From NCBI RefSeq assembly GCF_900107725.1, contig NZ_FNQO01000003.1, positions 186,001 through 250,000 on the forward strand: a stretch of DNA of 64,000 bases, in the 5' to 3' direction. Each line of letters starts with the position of its first letter. The first letter of the stretch is position 1. Below, in pieces: positions 37,475 to 45,871 of the stretch. The translations under genes and the position numbers were made by a program. Under the pieces are notes generated by a model. That model made no database searches and was not told the DNA's origin. It was given only the letters and a program-made list of their open reading frames with translations. Origin of the DNA: Microbulbifer marinus. GTDB lineage: Bacteria > Pseudomonadota > Gammaproteobacteria > Pseudomonadales > Cellvibrionaceae.

Positions 37475-39525
37475 GGGGTGTCATCCTCTGCGTGTTGTGT
37501 ACGTGGTTGCTCGCTAAACAGGGCAGCGATCGTGCGCTCCTGCAGGATCTGCGGTAACAGTTCCGGCTCGCGCGCACCGGGCGCGTACCAGGCATAGACC
37601 GGCACCGAGTTTCGCCCCAGCGCCGACAGCGCCGCGGTGATTTCCGGGTCCTGCCGGGTCCAGTCTGCCCGTATCAGCAGCACATCGTTGGCGCGAAATA
37701 ATTCCATTATTTTCGGGGACTCCAGCACCAGCTTCTTGTTCACCTGGCAGGTAATGCACCAAGCGGCAGTGTAGTCGATAAACACCGGGCGGTTTTGCGC
37801 CAGCGCCTCCGCGATCATTGCCTTATCGTAGCGGTGCCATCCATTTGACACCGATGTTGACGTCACTGCCGGTTCCTCCGGCTGCGGTACTTGCAGTGCG
37901 CCAAATGCGCCTGCCGTCGCTGCCACCACCAGGGTATAGGCCGCCACCCTGCCGCCGCGGGCAAAGTTTCTGCCGAGCCAGAGCGCGAAAACAACCGCCA
38001 GCAATAGCAGTGCCCCGATCAGCCAGCCGCTCTCGCCGAGAATGCGCCCCAGTACCCACAGCAGCCAGATCACGGTGGCATAGAGCGGAAACGCCAATAG
38101 CTGTCGCAGTTTCTCCATCCACGGACCCGGTGCCGGCAACCTGTTCAGCAGTGCGGGGCTGGCGCAGAGCAGCAGAAACGGCGCCGCGAGGCCGGCGCCC
38201 AGGACGAGGAAGATCGCCATCGCCGCCACCGCCGGCAATGTCACCGCCGCCCCCAGCGCGGCGCCCATAAACGGGCCGGTACAGGGTGCGGCGACGAATA
38301 CCGCCAGTACGCCGGTGGCAAAGGAACCGCCGTGACTGCGACCGGCGATGTTCATCAACCGGTGGCCGAATTCGAAGACCCCGCTGAACGACAGCCCCAT
38401 CAGCCAGAACAACAGGATCAGCGCCAACACCACCGGCGCCGACTGCAGCTGAAAGCCCCAGCCAACTGCCGCGCCACCGGCGCGCAGTATCAGCAGCACC
38501 GCACCCAGCACGGCAAAGGTCGCGAGGACACCGGCGCTGTAGCGCAGGCCCTCGCGCAGGCGACTGGCGGTCGTCGCTCCCGTGCCGACCAGCCCGAACA
38601 GTTTGATGGACAGTACCGGGAAGACACAGGGCATCAGGTTCAGGATCATGCCGCCGGCAAAGGCGGCCAGCAGCAACAGCCACAGTGACTGGCCCGGCCG
38701 CATCACCCCGCCCACCGGCACTCCTTCCAATGACCAGGCGCGCTGGCCGTCGCTGATGACGAAGTCCGTCGCATCGGGTAACGAAGCTCCCGGTACGCGG
38801 GTGAAGGTGTAATTGATGCGATGCTCCGCAGTCTGAACCCGCGGCGCAGCGGCGGTGAGCAGCTCGCCATCGGTCGGAAATACCTGCGGCGGGACGGCGG
38901 CGCGGCCGCCTGTCGATGTGAGGGTCAGCCGCAGCGAGCCGGGGCCGGCTTCGCTTAGCCCGACTGGCCTCCACGGGCTCTGTCTCTGCGGAACCGGCAC
39001 CCGCGCCTGAAAGCGATCGCGCAGGGCGCGATCGGCTGCGGGCCAGCTGCTCTGCTCCGCCACAGGCCGCGACAGCTGCATGGTGCCGAATCCGGGAATA
39101 CAGTCGACTTTGCACACCAGCCATTCCAGATTTGCGTCGAGCTCGATCCGCTCGGCGCCGGCCGCTGGGGTTACATCGAACAGATAGGCGACGTCGCCCT
39201 CGTAGCCCAGATTGGTCAGGTGCTCGATCGGCAGGCGTACCGGAAACGGCCACTGGATATCGCCAACCTCGGCAGCGCTGCCGCGAAAGTCGAACCGCGG
39301 CGCGGCGCCCGAATCACCGGCGTTGCGCCAATAAACGTGCCAGCCCGGATCCACCTCGAAGTAAAAGCCGATGGTTTCCGCCGTTCCCTGCGCAAATGAT
39401 TGCGGCGCCAGCCAGCGCACGCGCACATGGTCGCCGCGGGCAGAGTCTTGGGCGAATGTTGTTCCGGCGCCAATCGCGAGGAACAAGTAAATAAGGGTCG
39501 CAACGAGAATTTTCCGCGCAGCCAC
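37471..39525 (-). CDS. DsbD-family thiol:disulfide interchange protein (ScsB-like)
   Basis: Carries reducing power from cytoplasmic thioredoxin across the inner membrane to periplasmic thiol proteins. The GTG at 39525 has AGGGAGG 8 nt upstream and opens directly on a signal peptide (ARKILVATLIYLFLAIGAG...FAQ), giving 684 aa; a TTG 93 bp earlier would add a polar stretch before the signal. The N-terminal domain has a Cys pair (VCKVDC). The membrane domain shows both conserved Cys (LMPCVFPVLS and AAPCTGPFMG), and the C-terminal thioredoxin domain has WCITC (Cys590, Cys593). Confidence 0.88.
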   Translation of the reverse strand: MAARKILVATLIYLFLAIGAGTTFAQDSARGDHVRVRWLAPQSFAQGTAETIGFYFEVDPGWHVYWRNAGDSGAAPRFDFRGSAAEVGDIQWPFPVRLPIEHLTNLGYEGDVAYLFDVTPAAGAERIELDANLEWLVCKVDCIPGFGTMQLSRPVAEQSSWPAADRALRDRFQARVPVPQRQSPWRPVGLSEAGPGSLRLTLTSTGGRAAVPPQVFPTDGELLTAAAPRVQTAEHRINYTFTRVPGASLPDATDFVISDGQRAWSLEGVPVGGVMRPGQSLWLLLLAAFAGGMILNLMPCVFPVLSIKLFGLVGTGATTASRLREGLRYSAGVLATFAVLGAVLLILRAGGAAVGWGFQLQSAPVVLALILLFWLMGLSFSGVFEFGHRLMNIAGRSHGGSFATGVLAVFVAAPCTGPFMGAALGAAVTLPAVAAMAIFLVLGAGLAAPFLLLCASPALLNRLPAPGPWMEKLRQLLAFPLYATVIWLLWVLGRILGESGWLIGALLLLAVVFALWLGRNFARGGRVAAYTLVVAATAGAFGALQVPQPEEPAVTSTSVSNGWHRYDKAMIAEALAQNRPVFIDYTAAWCITCQVNKKLVLESPKIMELFRANDVLLIRADWTRQDPEITAALSALGRNSVPVYAWYAPGAREPELLPQILQERTIAALFSEQPRTQHAEDDTP

Positions 39526-39594
39526 TGCAGCAGCCTCCCTGTGGGCATTAAACCCCGGTCCTGGCCGCCCATCGAACTGCGGAGCTGGCCAGTT

Positions 39595-39619
39595 ATTGAA
39601 TACGGACACGCCATTCAAT
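39595..39619 (-). promoter_or_regulatory. 7-bp inverted repeat upstream of the DsbD-like gene
   Basis: ATTGAAT (39595-39601) and ATTCAAT (39613-39619) flank an 11-bp spacer, 70-94 bp before the GTG start. The spacing of two helical half-turns is operator-like, but no known regulator motif is matched. Confidence 0.25.
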
Positions 39620-39697
39620 CGGATTGCTGGTTTTGCTGCAAACCGGCGCCTCGCGAAATATCAAAGGAGACATTTCCGCCAGCCGCGAAGGAAGGGC

Positions 39698-40477
39698 TTA
39701 TCCGTCTATTTCAGGCAGGCAAGCAGGCACAAATTCGCCGATAAAGTCGCTGTAGCGCTCCTTCATCGGCAGGTCCAAATCAACCTTGAGCCTGTTGCGA
39801 CTGGCCTGGACACACTCGCCGGTTACCGGATTCTCACCATCTTTCAGATAGGTTTCCCAGTAGACACCGGTCCCTCGCTTTTGCCAGGCGGGCAGATCAT
39901 TAAAGTTGACTCCTCGCTGGAAAAGGAATTCATTTTTTTCGGCCGTCGACTTACCCGCGAGTTCCGCAGCAGCGTCCTTGGGTGACACACCATCCTTGCG
40001 CAGACTCCAATAACAGTGGGCATTCAGGGCATTTCTGTGCGCATCCTCATTTCGCCAGCGAAAATAATCAATCACGAGCTGTCGACCTGGCAACTGAGAT
40101 ATGCGGCAATCAAAGGCTGCGACATCCGCCAGCTCCAAACTGAATTTAGCGCTCGCCTCTGCGGCCAGAATCGAATTGAATTTTCGTTCCTTGCGATCAA
40201 AAGAATTTTCGTTCAGATCGAAGAGCAGAGATATCTCATCACTCTGCGTATAGCCGTACAGCACCTTGAAACCACACTGCATCAAGTGTTTTACGGTTTC
40301 GATCATCATGTCCCTGAAGCGGGCATCGTAAGGCGCTTCAAATCGATGCCTGTCTCTGGTCAACGCTGTGAAGCAGCGCCCATCGATCCGCGCCACCATG
40401 TAGATGCCCGGCAATACACGGTGATCATTAGCGGTTTCATATATCCGCATTTTCTTGTCGAGTTCATCAAACTTCAC
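39698..40477 (-). CDS. Thg1-like 3'-5' RNA polymerase (tRNA-His guanylyltransferase family)
   Basis: 259 aa from a GTG at 40477 with GAGGT 8 nt upstream. Thg1 family enzymes add nucleotides to the 5' end of tRNA in the 3'-5' direction; bacterial members mostly repair 5'-truncated tRNAs. The palm-domain metal ligands are seen in VARIDGRCF (Asp32) and GYTQSDEISLLF (Asp80-Glu81), and the segments RFRDMMIETVKHLM and RWRNEDAHRNALNAHCYW match the family. It overlaps the kinase-like gene by 11 bp, so the pair is translationally coupled. Bacterial tRNA-His normally gets its G-1 from the gene, so repair is the likelier job. Confidence 0.88.
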   Translation of the reverse strand: MKFDELDKKMRIYETANDHRVLPGIYMVARIDGRCFTALTRDRHRFEAPYDARFRDMMIETVKHLMQCGFKVLYGYTQSDEISLLFDLNENSFDRKERKFNSILAAEASAKFSLELADVAAFDCRISQLPGRQLVIDYFRWRNEDAHRNALNAHCYWSLRKDGVSPKDAAAELAGKSTAEKNEFLFQRGVNFNDLPAWQKRGTGVYWETYLKDGENPVTGECVQASRNRLKVDLDLPMKERYSDFIGEFVPACLPEIDG

Positions 40478-40913
40478 TGTTCCAGACCTCAATGCGGTAG
40501 CGTCCCGCTTCCATGCTTACCCGGTAAAGCTCATCAAAGCCCTCCTGAAAGTCTGGCATCTCGAGCTTGCTATAGGTCCCTCTGATCCCCGCCTCAGGGA
40601 TCCGGTCCTTTCCTTCCCGTAGAGCGTTTCTTTTCAGGCAGTCTTCCAGTGTTGAGGTAAAGTAGTAGCCCACCACGATAAATCTATGGCTCTTAAACGC
40701 GGAGATATACCGTTCCCGGTCTTTTCGGGTGGGGTTGGTATTATCTATTACCACAGGCTGCTTTGACTCCAGGCATGCGTCAAACAGGATTTTCTCGCGA
40801 TGCCTGGTCTTCAGCATATCCAGGTTAAGGCGAATATGGGTTTTATAGAAATTATCGAGGTAAAAAGTAGATTTTCCGCTGGCTTGTAAACCAATAAAAA
40901 TAATACCTTTCAC
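40467..40913 (-). CDS. P-loop kinase, polynucleotide-kinase-like
   Basis: 148 aa from a GTG at 40913 with AGGAAA 7 nt upstream. Walker A is GLQASGKST (8-16). The following segment NLDMLKTRHRE has the acidic residue expected to activate the acceptor hydroxyl, and DNTNPTRKDRERYI is a lid/Walker-B region typical of predicted kinases of the PNK/AAA_33 group (COG4639-like). In T4 polynucleotide kinase these parts phosphorylate 5'-OH nucleic acid ends; that role here is inferred from fold and from the coupled Thg1-like gene. Frames extending further upstream encode low-complexity basic residues. Confidence 0.75.
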   Translation of the reverse strand: MKGIIFIGLQASGKSTFYLDNFYKTHIRLNLDMLKTRHREKILFDACLESKQPVVIDNTNPTRKDRERYISAFKSHRFIVVGYYFTSTLEDCLKRNALREGKDRIPEAGIRGTYSKLEMPDFQEGFDELYRVSMEAGRYRIEVWNSEV

Positions 40914-41088
40914 GAGGCACTTTCCTATGCAATTGCCGGCACCCCGGACGGTGCGGCCCGGAGCCGATGAGGCTCCCAGGACGAACCCCCCAGGCATTGT
41001 GTTTGGCCTTTTTGTCCCTGCTGGCATCCTGGACCAGCAGCCACACGGCCAATGCCAGCAGAACATTTATACGAAGGTCAGGAAGCAT
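40852..41088 (-). CDS. Possible small membrane protein upstream of the kinase gene
   Basis: 78 codons from an ATG at 41088 with a strong GGGAGG 6 nt upstream (41095-41100). The N-terminal part MLPDLRINVLLALAVWLLVQ reads as one short membrane helix followed by a very basic tail (DASRDKKAKHN); the rest is basic and unlike any family I know. The frame overlaps the kinase gene by 62 bp in another register. It may be a real small gene leading the operon, or only an untranslated leader with a chance frame. Confidence 0.3.
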   Translation of the reverse strand: MLPDLRINVLLALAVWLLVQDASRDKKAKHNAWGVRPGSLIGSGPHRPGCRQLHRKVPRERYYFYWFTSQRKIYFLPR

Positions 41089-41167
41089 CATCAACCTCCC
41101 AAGGCTTTTTACTGGCGGCCAGATGCCCGAGAACCAATTTCTGTCGCCATTCGGCAACTACTGATAT

Positions 41168-41183
41168 CTGTGTATTTATCCAG
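41168..41183 (+). promoter_or_regulatory. LexA-like (SOS) box upstream of polB
   Basis: CTGTGTATTTATCCAG fits the gammaproteobacterial LexA consensus CTGT-N8-ACAG with one mismatch (CCAG for ACAG), and the bases TA continue the palindrome on the right. It ends 35 bp before the polB start. polB is a known SOS gene in E. coli. The box also lies 80 bp upstream of the small minus-strand ORF and 255 bp upstream of the kinase start, so it could act on both sides. Confidence 0.6.
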
Positions 41184-41218
41184 TAAAATGATGCAAACCC
41201 TCAACCCAAGATAGTCCC

Positions 41219-43570
41219 TTGCCACAAGGATTTCTCCTCAGCCGCCACAGCTTCGACCAGGGCGGCAGCACTTGCATCCACTACTGGCTGACCACGCCCC
41301 AGGGCCCGGCCAAGCTGGTCATTGAGGGAGAGCAGCCCGTCTTTATGGTGAAGGTGGCAGACCGGGCCCGGGTGTCCGAGGTTCTAGCCAATGTGCCCCA
41401 CCAATGGCGGCAGCTGGGCTTTCAGACCTTTGACCGCGAGGAAGCGGCCATGCTGTATTTTCCCACCATCGATGCCCACCGCCGGGCCCAGTCCCAATTG
41501 CAAAACCGCGGCATCGAGGTGCTGGAAGGTGACTTTCGTCTCCACGACCGTTATCTGATGGAACGCTTTGCCCGGGGTGGTCTCTACTTCGAAGGCCGCG
41601 CTCGGGCCAGAAATGGCTATACCGAATATCGCCAGGTGCGCCTCAAGGGCGCCGAGGTGCAGCCGGATTTCAACGTCGTGTCGTTGGATGTGGAGTGCTC
41701 CGGCCAGGGCGAGCTGTATTCCATCGGTCTCTATGGCCACGGGGTGGAGGAAGTGCTGATGGTGGGGCAGCCCCAGAGCGCCGACACGGCCATTTACTGG
41801 GTGGATGACGAGCGGGCCCTGCTCAAAGCCCTGGAGGCCAGGTTCAATAGTCTGGATCCCGACATCATTATCGGCTGGTCCGTGGTGGACTTTGATTTTC
41901 GGCTGCTGCTGAAAAGGGCCCAACGCCACGGCCTGCGCCTGAAGCTCGGCCGGGGTGGCGCGGATGCCCGCTGGCGGGATGGCCGGGACGGCAGCCAGGG
42001 CTTTGTCACCCTACCGGGTCGGGTGGTGCTGGACGGCATCGACGGACTGAAGAGCGCCACCTACAATTTCGAGAGCTTCAGCCTGGAGTTCGTGGCCCAG
42101 GCGCTGCTGGGCAGGGGCAAGGACACCGAAGACGTGGACAACCGCCTGAGCGTGATTGAACACGACTTTCGCCATAACAAGCCCAAGCTGGCCGCCTATA
42201 ACCTGGAAGACTGTCGCCTGGTCTGGGACATCTTCCTGCACACCCGGCTGCTGGATTACCTGCGTCTGCGGGCCCAGCTCACCGGCCTTGAACTGGATCG
42301 CAGCGGCGGCTCTGTCGCGGCCTTCACCAACCTCTATCTGCCCAAACTACACCGCAGCCGCTATGTGGCGCCCAACCTGCCCGCCGATGGCGGCCTGGCC
42401 AGCCCGGGCGGCTATGTAATGGACTCCCGGCCGGGCCTTTACGACAACGTGCTGGTGCTGGATTTCAAGAGCCTGTATCCGAGCATTATCCGCACCTTCA
42501 AGATCGATCCGATGGGGCTTGTCGAGGGCCTCGCAGACGACGCCATCCCCGGTTTTCGCGGCGCACGCTTTTCCCGTGACCGACATTTCCTGCCGGACAT
42601 CATTGCCAACCTTTGGGCCCAGCGGGACATCGCCAAGCGGGAGCGGGACGCCGCTCGCTCCCAGGCCATCAAGATCATCATGAACTCCTTCTACGGGGTA
42701 CTGGGCTCAGGCGGCTGCCGTTTCTACGACACCCGCCTGGCCAGCTCCATCACCCTGCGTGGCCACGAGATCATGCAGCAGACCGCCCGTTGGATAGAAG
42801 AGCTGGGCCACCAGGTGATCTATGGCGATACCGATTCCACTTTTGTGTGGCTGAGCGGCCGGCCCAGCCCGGAAGAAGCCGATGCCACCGGCAAGGCCCT
42901 GGCAGGCGAGATCAACAGCCGCTGGCGGCACAAGCTCAAAGAAGAGCTGCAGCTGGACTGCCTGCTGGAGCTGGAATTCGAAACCCATTACCGGCGCTTT
43001 TTGATGCCGACCATTCGCGGCTCGGAGGCCGGCTCCAAGAAACGCTACGCGGGCCTGGTCGTGAACCGAGACGAGGAAAAACTGGTATTCAAGGGCCTGG
43101 AAACGGTGCGCAGCGACTGGACCGCCCTGGCCAAGCAGTTCCAGACCCAGCTCTACGCCATGGTGTTTCGGGGGGAGGATCCGTCCGACTATATCCGCGA
43201 GACGGTGGCGAAAACCCGGGCCGGGGAACTGGACGAGCAGCTGGTGTACCGCAAGCGGCTCAGGCGCAAATTGGAGCAATACGTCAAAAACGTGCCGCCC
43301 CATGTGCGGGCGGCGCGACTGGCCGATGATAGCCGCCGCCAGCAGGGCCTGGCGCCCCGCTACCAGAACAAGGGCTGGATCCGCTATGTGATCACCCTCA
43401 ATGGCCCGGAGCCGGTGGAGCATCGCCAGTCGCCGATGGACTACCAGCACTATATTGACCGACAGCTCAAGCCAGTGGCCGATGCCATCTTGCCGTTTGT
43501 AGAGCTGGATTTCGACAGCCTGGTAGATGGCCAGCTGGGGCTGTTCAGAGCCACGGGTGAGAAATCTTAG
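41219..43570 (+). CDS. polB: DNA polymerase II (family B)
   Basis: Repair and translesion-associated DNA polymerase with 3'-5' proofreading. 783 aa, as in E. coli. Exonuclease motif I is SLDVECSG (Asp157, Glu159), motif II is IIGWSVVDFDFRLL and motif III is YNLEDCRLVWD. Polymerase motif A is DFKSLYPSI (415-423), motif B is KIIMNSFYGVLGS and motif C is YGDTDS (535-540). The start is a TTG at 41219 with a weak ribosome binding site; the ATGs just upstream run into a stop. Likely LexA-controlled. All catalytic residues are present. Confidence 0.96.
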   Translation: MPQGFLLSRHSFDQGGSTCIHYWLTTPQGPAKLVIEGEQPVFMVKVADRARVSEVLANVPHQWRQLGFQTFDREEAAMLYFPTIDAHRRAQSQLQNRGIEVLEGDFRLHDRYLMERFARGGLYFEGRARARNGYTEYRQVRLKGAEVQPDFNVVSLDVECSGQGELYSIGLYGHGVEEVLMVGQPQSADTAIYWVDDERALLKALEARFNSLDPDIIIGWSVVDFDFRLLLKRAQRHGLRLKLGRGGADARWRDGRDGSQGFVTLPGRVVLDGIDGLKSATYNFESFSLEFVAQALLGRGKDTEDVDNRLSVIEHDFRHNKPKLAAYNLEDCRLVWDIFLHTRLLDYLRLRAQLTGLELDRSGGSVAAFTNLYLPKLHRSRYVAPNLPADGGLASPGGYVMDSRPGLYDNVLVLDFKSLYPSIIRTFKIDPMGLVEGLADDAIPGFRGARFSRDRHFLPDIIANLWAQRDIAKRERDAARSQAIKIIMNSFYGVLGSGGCRFYDTRLASSITLRGHEIMQQTARWIEELGHQVIYGDTDSTFVWLSGRPSPEEADATGKALAGEINSRWRHKLKEELQLDCLLELEFETHYRRFLMPTIRGSEAGSKKRYAGLVVNRDEEKLVFKGLETVRSDWTALAKQFQTQLYAMVFRGEDPSDYIRETVAKTRAGELDEQLVYRKRLRRKLEQYVKNVPPHVRAARLADDSRRQQGLAPRYQNKGWIRYVITLNGPEPVEHRQSPMDYQHYIDRQLKPVADAILPFVELDFDSLVDGQLGLFRATGEKS

Positions 43571-43573
43571 CGT

Positions 43574-43597
43574 TAACGGAAACGACCTTGTCCGTTA
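43574..43597. terminator. Small dyad between convergent polB and trmO
   Basis: TAACGGA (43574-43580) pairs with TCCGTTA (43591-43597) over a 10-nt loop; the right arm includes the trmO stop codon. No T-tract, so termination activity is doubtful. Confidence 0.25.
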
Positions 43598-44281
43598 CTC
43601 CAGCCCCACAACTTCGAGCGCCTCCGAAGAAAGGTAGCGCCAGCGCAGATTAAATCCGCACAGTTCCATACCGTAAATGCGATCGGAGTCAGGCTGCTGG
43701 TACGCGGGCTTGGGGTCCTGGGCCAGCACCTGTTCGATCAGCCGCGGCAGGTCCGTGCCCCAGTCATCTTTATATGCGGCAGCCTGCTCGCGAATATGAT
43801 CCGGAATCGACACGGTAGCTGGTGCCGGCGGTGCGCTGGCAAATCCGCTCTGCGCATCGCCCAGCGCGTCTGCGTAGGGAATGTAGGGCTTGATATCCAG
43901 CACCGGGGTGCCGTCCACCAGGTCGGCCCCGCCGATAATCAGCTCGACTCTCGGTTGGGTACGCACTTCCAATAGGCGCACAACCGACAGGCCGATATTG
44001 TTCGGGCGAAATGGTGAACGGGTGGCGAGGACGCCGAGCTTCTTGTTGCCGCCGAGACGCGGCGGGCGCACCTTGGCGGACCACTGGCCGGCGGCCTGGT
44101 GGAACTGGAAGATCACCCAGATATGAGTGTTCTCTTCCAGCCCGGCCACCGCATCCGGCGTGTCCAGCGGCGGCAGCAGTTCAATCGCCGCGCGACTGGC
44201 GTCGGCCAGCAGCGGCTGGCGGGGAACGCCGAACTTCTCGCCAAAGCAGGAGCGTACGCGCGCGATGGGTTCGACGTTCAT
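43595..44281 (-). CDS. trmO: tRNA (N6-threonylcarbamoyladenosine-37) methyltransferase TrmO
   Basis: Adds a methyl group to t6A37 in some tRNAs that read ACY codons. 228 aa. The beta-barrel UPF0066/TsaA fold is recognised from IARVRSCFGEKFGVPRQP at the start and from RPPRLGGNKKLGVLATRSPFRPNNIGLS and LDIKPYIPYAD, the SAM- and tRNA-binding segments of the family. A C-terminal domain of about 75 residues completes the usual length. It lies just downstream of gabD on the same strand (12 bp gap), so the two are probably co-transcribed. Confidence 0.93.
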   Translation of the reverse strand: MNVEPIARVRSCFGEKFGVPRQPLLADASRAAIELLPPLDTPDAVAGLEENTHIWVIFQFHQAAGQWSAKVRPPRLGGNKKLGVLATRSPFRPNNIGLSVVRLLEVRTQPRVELIIGGADLVDGTPVLDIKPYIPYADALGDAQSGFASAPPAPATVSIPDHIREQAAAYKDDWGTDLPRLIEQVLAQDPKPAYQQPDSDRIYGMELCGFNLRWRYLSSEALEVVGLE

Positions 44282-44293
44282 TGAGTAGCAGAT

Positions 44294-45757
44294 TTATTTA
44301 TCGATACCGCCGAGGCAGAGGTACTTAATTTCCAGGTAGTCGTCGATACCGTACTTGGAACCCTCGCGGCCCTGGCCGGATTCCTTGACGCCGCCAAAGG
44401 GAGCCATCTCGTTGGAGATGATGCCCTCGTTGATGCCGACCATGCCGTACTCCAGCTTCTCGGCGACACGCCAGATGCGGCCGATATCGCGGGAGTAGAA
44501 ATAGGAAGCGAGGCCGAATTCGGTATCGTTGGCCATGCGGACCACGTCCTCCTCGGTGGAGAACTTGAACAGCGGCGCGACCGGACCAAAAATCTCTTCC
44601 TTGAACAGGCGCATATCGTCGTTGACGTCGGTCAGTACCGTCGGTGCATAGAAGCACTCGCCCATGTCGCTGGGACCGCCACTGACGACCGGCTTGGCGC
44701 CTTTCTGCAGCGCGTCGTCCACCAGCTCCTGTACGCCGGTTACCGCCTTGCCGGTGATCAGTGGACCGACATCGGTGCCCTCTTCCGCGCCGTTACCCAT
44801 CTTCAGCGCGTTGACGGCTTCGGTGAATTTCTTCGCAAACGCGTCGTAAATACCTTCCTGCACGAAAATGCGGTTGGCGCAGACACAGGTCTGGCCGGCG
44901 TTGCGGTATTTACAGATGATCGCGCCTTTGACCGCTTCATCGATATCCGCGTCGTCGAACACAATAAACGGCGCATTGCCGCCCAGCTCCATCGACGCCT
45001 TCTTGATGGTCTCGGCGCACTGGGCCTGCAATTTTTTGCCGACGGCGGTGGAACCGGTGAAGGTGAACTTGCGCACCAGCGGGTTGCCCGTCATCTCCTC
45101 GCCAATCTCGCGCGAGCTCTTGCCGGCCACCACATTGAACACCCCGGCAGGGATGCCGGCTTCTTCTGCCAGCACCGCCAGTGCCAGTGCTGAAAGCGGT
45201 GTTTCCGACGCGGGTTTGGCAATGAAGGGACAGCCGGCGGCCAGTGCCGGGGCCATCTTGCGCGCGATCATCGCGCTGGGAAAATTCCACGGCGTGATGG
45301 AGCAGGTAACACCGACCGACTGCTTGATCACGACGATGCGCTTGTCATTGGACGGCGGCGCAATGACATCGCCGTAAACGCGCTTGGCCTCTTCGGAGAA
45401 CCACTCGATATAGTTGGCGCCGTAGACGATCTCGGTCTTGGCTTCGGAGAGCGGCTTGCCCTGTTCGGCGGTGAGAATCTTTGCCAGGTCGTCGGCATTG
45501 TCGATGATCAGGTCATACCAGCGTCGCAGGATCTTCGCGCGCTCCTTGACGGTGGCATCGCGCCAGGCGGGCCAGGCCTCGCTGGCCGCCTCGATGGCGC
45601 GGCGGGTTTCCGCCGCACCCAGATTGGCGATGCTGGCTATGACTTCGCCGGTGGCAGGATTGGTGACATCGAAAGTCTCGCCGGAATCGGCGTCTATCCA
45701 CTTGCCGCCTACGTAAGACTGTTTGACCAGCAGCGAAGAGTTTTTCAGGTCCAGCAT
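44294..45757 (-). CDS. gabD: Succinate-semialdehyde dehydrogenase (NADP-type)
   Basis: Oxidises succinic semialdehyde to succinate in 4-aminobutyrate breakdown; related semialdehydes may also be used. 487 aa, aldehyde dehydrogenase fold. The catalytic Glu is in MELGGNAPF and the catalytic Cys in AGQTCVCANR, whose CVC pair is typical of GabD. The cofactor region SITPWNFPSAMIARK is present. AAGGAG precedes the ATG. No gabT or other 4-aminobutyrate gene is near, so the physiological substrate is inferred from family only. Confidence 0.9.
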   Translation of the reverse strand: MLDLKNSSLLVKQSYVGGKWIDADSGETFDVTNPATGEVIASIANLGAAETRRAIEAASEAWPAWRDATVKERAKILRRWYDLIIDNADDLAKILTAEQGKPLSEAKTEIVYGANYIEWFSEEAKRVYGDVIAPPSNDKRIVVIKQSVGVTCSITPWNFPSAMIARKMAPALAAGCPFIAKPASETPLSALALAVLAEEAGIPAGVFNVVAGKSSREIGEEMTGNPLVRKFTFTGSTAVGKKLQAQCAETIKKASMELGGNAPFIVFDDADIDEAVKGAIICKYRNAGQTCVCANRIFVQEGIYDAFAKKFTEAVNALKMGNGAEEGTDVGPLITGKAVTGVQELVDDALQKGAKPVVSGGPSDMGECFYAPTVLTDVNDDMRLFKEEIFGPVAPLFKFSTEEDVVRMANDTEFGLASYFYSRDIGRIWRVAEKLEYGMVGINEGIISNEMAPFGGVKESGQGREGSKYGIDDYLEIKYLCLGGIDK

Positions 45758-45797
45758 GGCATTCTCCTTTGTAGCCGTCGTTGCCGTATCCCCATTT

Positions 45798-45813
45798 CTT
45801 CCGCGTGCGGAAG
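45798..45813 (-). terminator. Hairpin between der and gabD
   Basis: CTTCCGC (45798-45804) and GCGGAAG (45807-45813) form a compact stem in the 114-bp gap after der. It has no T-tract in either direction, so it may only mark the end of the der transcript. Confidence 0.3.
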
Positions 45814-45871
45814 CGGGCGCTCGCTTGTTATTGCTGCGCGCCGGGGGAAATTCTCGTCGAAACCTCTATCT

